A stretch of 34,414 bases of DNA from Chitinophagaceae bacterium (lineage in GTDB: Bacteria > Bacteroidota > Bacteroidia > Chitinophagales > Chitinophagaceae), in NCBI GenBank assembly GCA_004322015.1, contig SCQT01000255.1:1-34414 (forward strand), given 5' to 3'. Each line of letters begins with the position of its first letter. Position 1 is the stretch's first letter. Under the pieces are notes generated by a model. It did not search any database. It had not been told where the DNA came from and saw nothing but the letters and a program-made list of their open reading frames with translations. Made by a program: the position numbers and the translations under genes. Below are positions 31,575-34,414 of this stretch, piece after piece.

Positions 31575-33056
31575 TTAATAGCGGCTGACATTCTTTTTCC
31601 TCTTCATTAGAATATAATACAACGGAATTCCTATAATGACAAGTACCAGTCCGGGCCAGGTATATAGAGGACGGTAAACCAGGAGTGAAATACAGATAAT
31701 GACCGCCAATAAAATATAAACTGCAGGCAATACGGGATAACCGGGTGCTTTATAAGTCCGTTCTGCTTCCGGATGTTTTTTTCTTAAGACATAAATACCC
31801 GCAATGCTGAGAATATAAAAGATCAATACTACAAAAATGATATAATTTAATAAATCACTGTAAGTTCCCGAGAGGCAAAGCAGCGATGCCCAGATACATT
31901 GCATCCAGATACCATGTTCTGGTACGCCATGCTTATTGAGTCTGCCGGTTCTTGAGAAAAACAATTTATCTTCTGCCATCGTATAGTACACTCTGGCGCC
32001 GCTTAATATTAATCCGTTATTGCAACCAAAAGTGGAGATCATGATGATAATGGCAATAATAATAGCGCCTATTTCGCCGAAAATATAAAATGAAGCGGAG
32101 GCGGCCACACGATCTGCAGGGGCAAAAGCAATATCATGCATGGGTAAAACGGCTATATAAATAAAATTGCAGAGGATATAAATAATGGTAACCAATAAAG
32201 TTCCGAAAAATAAGCTGCGTGCCACATTTCTTTTCGGATTTTTTATTTCTGAAGCGATCATGGTCACACTGTTCCACGCATCGCTGGAAAAAAGAGAACC
32301 AACCATAGCTACTCCTATCAATCCGATCAATTCCATACCATGTGAATTAACGGCTTGCGTAAAAGTAACCGAAGCGCTCCCTGTGCGAATGGCATCATAA
32401 TGAAAACCTTTCCAGGCATCCGCCCAGTTGGCAGACAATACACCCGACCGTAAGGCGCCGATTCCAAAAATTATCAATAGTGCAAGCGCTAATATCTTGG
32501 CCACAGTAAACACTCCTTGTATCAGCCTTCCTTTATTGATTCCTTTTGTATTAATATAGCTAAGTAAAATGATAGTGACAATAGCAACGACTTGAGCAAT
32601 GGATATATGGAATTTACCTAAAGAAAAAATATAATGGTTCTCGCTCAGTCGGGGCGCCACAAATGCCAGATATTTGGCAAAAGCCACCGCCACTGCTGCA
32701 ATAGTTCCACATTCAATGACCACAAAATATGCCCAGCCGTATAAAAAGCCGATCAACGGATTATAGGCTTCCCGCAGAAAAACATATTGTCCGCCCGCTC
32801 TCGGATATAAGGCGGATAATTCCCCATAACTCATCGCACCTACTATTGTCATAAATCCGCCGATAACCCAAACGAGCATCATCCATCCTGCGCCGCCAAC
32901 AGTCCGGGATATTTCTGCACTGGTGAGAAAAATTCCGGAGCCAATCATCACGCCAGAAACCAACATGACACCATCAAAGAGAGTCATCGAACGTTTAAAG
33001 GATTGGGCTGAACCGGTCTTTTCCGGAATAGAAGAAACGATATTGGCCGCTGGCAT
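31575..33056 (-). CDS. APC-superfamily amino acid permease
   Basis: The 493-residue protein has about 12 membrane helices. Helix 1 carries GVMIGSGIFLTSAEISRTVG, the GSGIF substrate-binding break typical of APC transporters. It is followed by MMLVWVIGGFMTIVGAMSYG with ELSALYPRAGGQYVFLREAY, the classic APC motif. The pattern resembles the LAT/SteT amino acid exchangers. The transported amino acid cannot be read from the sequence. It is oriented with the LD-carboxypeptidase but separated from it by 122 bp and an inverted repeat, so the two are probably not one operon. The ATG start at 33056 is unambiguous. Confidence 0.92.
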   Translation of the reverse strand: MPAANIVSSIPEKTGSAQSFKRSMTLFDGVMLVSGVMIGSGIFLTSAEISRTVGGAGWMMLVWVIGGFMTIVGAMSYGELSALYPRAGGQYVFLREAYNPLIGFLYGWAYFVVIECGTIAAVAVAFAKYLAFVAPRLSENHYIFSLGKFHISIAQVVAIVTIILLSYINTKGINKGRLIQGVFTVAKILALALLIIFGIGALRSGVLSANWADAWKGFHYDAIRTGSASVTFTQAVNSHGMELIGLIGVAMVGSLFSSDAWNSVTMIASEIKNPKRNVARSLFFGTLLVTIIYILCNFIYIAVLPMHDIAFAPADRVAASASFYIFGEIGAIIIAIIIMISTFGCNNGLILSGARVYYTMAEDKLFFSRTGRLNKHGVPEHGIWMQCIWASLLCLSGTYSDLLNYIIFVVLIFYILSIAGIYVLRKKHPEAERTYKAPGYPVLPAVYILLAVIICISLLVYRPLYTWPGLVLVIIGIPLYYILMKRKKNVSRY

Positions 33057-33125
33057 AAATTATTTTTTGAAAAACAGGGTCGTAAGATAGGAATTTTTTA
33101 AAAAAGGAAGAAGAATCTATTAATC

Positions 33126-33150
33126 CAGTCTGGATATTCAATATAGACTG
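33126..33150. other. Stem-loop downstream of the restriction-enzyme fragment
   Basis: CAGTCT and ATAT pair with ATAT and AGACTG across a 3-base TCA loop with a two-base GG bulge, about 62 bp after the stop of the restriction gene on the minus strand. A pyrimidine-rich tract and T6 come 20-30 bases later. It may be a weak terminator for that gene. Confidence 0.35.
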
Positions 33151-33212
33151 ATGTTATTCCGACAACTATATTGACCACATGTCATTATATTGCAGAAAGC
33201 TGGCAATATCCT

Positions 33213-34310
33213 TTAACTTCCGGCAAGTTCTCTTAAATCTCTTTCAAAATCTTCCACTTTTGCACTCATCCTCCATTGAATATTTTGAATCTTTTCAAAA
33301 GCTTTTTCCTGCGATTTAATGGCAATTTTATCAGAATCGCGCATATTGTCATTTTTGGTCTCTACAATCAAATGCAATTGCAAGGATTCATTTGGTTTTT
33401 TAATGGCGTAAACAAAGTCCGGACTAGTTGTTCCACCAACATAAGTGGGCAACTTAATGCTCCTGCGAGGCAATTTACCATAAACCAACACACTCGCTGG
33501 AGGATTGACCTTTAAAACATCATGTTCGATTTCCGAATCATAAACGTATTTGTCATACAGATAATTATCTTTATTTCTTAAAATATCTTCTGCCACATTC
33601 TCACCAACGTCTCCTTGGGCTAATTCATTTACAAAATTCCATTGCCCATCTTCTATCCTAAAAATACTGGTGGCTGCCTGGTAATCCAAAGCAGAATAAG
33701 AGAACTTTTGGGCATAGAGCTCCAAAAATTTTTGTTCAAAGCCTTGGATAATATTCCCCAAAGAATTTACATTAAGCAAATCTTTCGGTGTTTCCTTCCC
33801 CCTTCTGGATTCAACAATACATTGATGCAGTAAATTTAAAGGTAAATGGGTTCTTTTATTCAATAGTTTTAAGAACTTGCCATAATTTAAAACACCTAAG
33901 TGGCTGTCGGCAGATTCGAAACCTTCCTGAACTATAGTGACGCGGGTATCGGAAGTCGTAAGCGTCTGGTTGACAATTTGAACATACGGTCTTTCAAATA
34001 CATTTTTATCAAGTACTTCAAGTAAGGCACTTTTTAAATCTTCCTCGCTGATCTTTTCAAAATGCAAAGCATATCGTTTGGTTACTTCCTGCCAAAGAAT
34101 ACGTAGTTTTTCGAAATTGCTTTTATTGAGTCTTACATTTGGACGTCGAGGCAAATTTTCGCCGGTGATAATTCCTTTTCTGAGGGTTATGCCACTATCA
34201 GTCGGCAATAGTGAAAAAAATCTTTCCACATCTAAGATTTTATCGTTTTCATCTATTATTTCATCTATTAAAAGCTTCCCTTTTGCTTTCGCCACTGTCT
34301 TAACCCCCAA
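33213..34310 (-). CDS. C-terminal part of a type III restriction endonuclease (Res), probably frameshifted
   Basis: The 365-codon frame ends with a type III Res C-terminal region. KLPRRSIKLPTYVGGTTSPD, FVYAI and LHLIVETKNDNMRDSDK supply a PD-(D/E)xK-like nuclease core (Asp in SPDF, then Glu-Thr-Lys). Upstream, NKSNFEKLRILWQEVTKRYA resembles the spacer before that domain. No ATP-dependent helicase motifs are present. Full Res proteins are about 900-1000 residues, so this is the last third or a remnant. The frame begins at a weak TTG (34310; GTG at 34295) directly after an in-frame TAG. The neighbouring frame reads into it if one base is removed from a G5 run (34304-34308). It may be a broken gene, or the start of a larger one with a sequence error. 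Confidence 0.7.
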   Translation of the reverse strand: MGVKTVAKAKGKLLIDEIIDENDKILDVERFFSLLPTDSGITLRKGIITGENLPRRPNVRLNKSNFEKLRILWQEVTKRYALHFEKISEEDLKSALLEVLDKNVFERPYVQIVNQTLTTSDTRVTIVQEGFESADSHLGVLNYGKFLKLLNKRTHLPLNLLHQCIVESRRGKETPKDLLNVNSLGNIIQGFEQKFLELYAQKFSYSALDYQAATSIFRIEDGQWNFVNELAQGDVGENVAEDILRNKDNYLYDKYVYDSEIEHDVLKVNPPASVLVYGKLPRRSIKLPTYVGGTTSPDFVYAIKKPNESLQLHLIVETKNDNMRDSDKIAIKSQEKAFEKIQNIQWRMSAKVEDFERDLRELAGS

Positions 34311-34414
34311 TAACCTGGACTATTTTTTCAAAGAGGTTTGCTACTGACTGCTCGTCTGAGGTACCATAGCCACCTGATTGAGTTTTTGAAGGCATCATCA
34401 ACAAAGATGATTGA
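34300..34414 (-). pseudogene. Upstream out-of-frame fragment of the restriction gene
   Basis: From the window edge one minus-strand frame is open through ATGs at 34398 and 34395 (MPSKTQSGGYGTSDEQSVAN, then LFEKIVQVIGG) and stops at 34300. Deleting one G of the five at 34304-34308 changes VIGG-stop to VIGVKTVAKAKGKLL and joins the downstream restriction frame. A one-mismatch -7 box (CATCTTTG, 34409-34402) lies just upstream. It cannot be decided here whether the ATG is a true start or the frame comes from beyond the window. Confidence 0.45.

Overview
This 34.4 kb window looks like the chromosome of a Bacteroidetes bacterium, probably of the Chitinophagaceae/Sphingobacteriales type (inference). 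The signs are a short primary sigma factor of 286 residues, repeated promoter -7 boxes of the form TAnnTTTG, a DUF4249 lipoprotein, a RicT/PSP1 protein with a Cys-rich start, and AT-rich intergenic inverted repeats. No tRNA, rRNA, CRISPR array, phage gene or insertion sequence was seen.

Layout. 1-9.5 kb is a run of minus-strand housekeeping genes: a truncated GH20 hexosaminidase, NDH-2, glpF, glpK, a TPR protein, folB, trxB, a DUF4249 lipoprotein and rpoD, which has a clear terminator. 9.8-14.6 kb holds ltaE (+), a small HPF-like protein (-), a histone-deacetylase-family hydrolase (+), lipoate ligase (-) and a LysR regulator (+). 14.6-19.4 kb is the most unusual metabolic block. A PPOX-UbiA fusion (-) is divergent from a PrpD-like protein and phosphosulfolactate synthase ComA (+, ending in a strong terminator). 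A CysH-type reductase follows, with its own promoter and a 23-codon leader ORF containing Cys-Asn-Cys.

19.4-28.7 kb is a low-oxygen/denitrification block. It holds HemN, an integral membrane protein resembling heme-copper oxidase subunit I, and a minus-strand series of a PAS histidine kinase, a receiver-CRP fusion regulator, nirK, a nirV-like gene, a SCO copper chaperone and a porin. The kinase and regulator are 11 bp apart and directly upstream of nirK, so they are the obvious candidates to control it. No NO reductase or N2O reductase gene is present in the window.

28.9-34.4 kb returns to general functions: RicT, a small membrane protein, an LD-carboxypeptidase and an APC amino acid permease. 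The window ends in the C-terminal part of a type III restriction endonuclease (Res) that appears frameshifted at a homopolymer.

The best leads for new biology are the PrpD/ComA/CysH/PPOX-UbiA neighbourhood, which suggests sulfite fixation into a sulfonate, the CysH leader peptide, and the nitrite-reduction locus with its dedicated two-component system. All functions are read from sequence motifs by eye; no database search was run.
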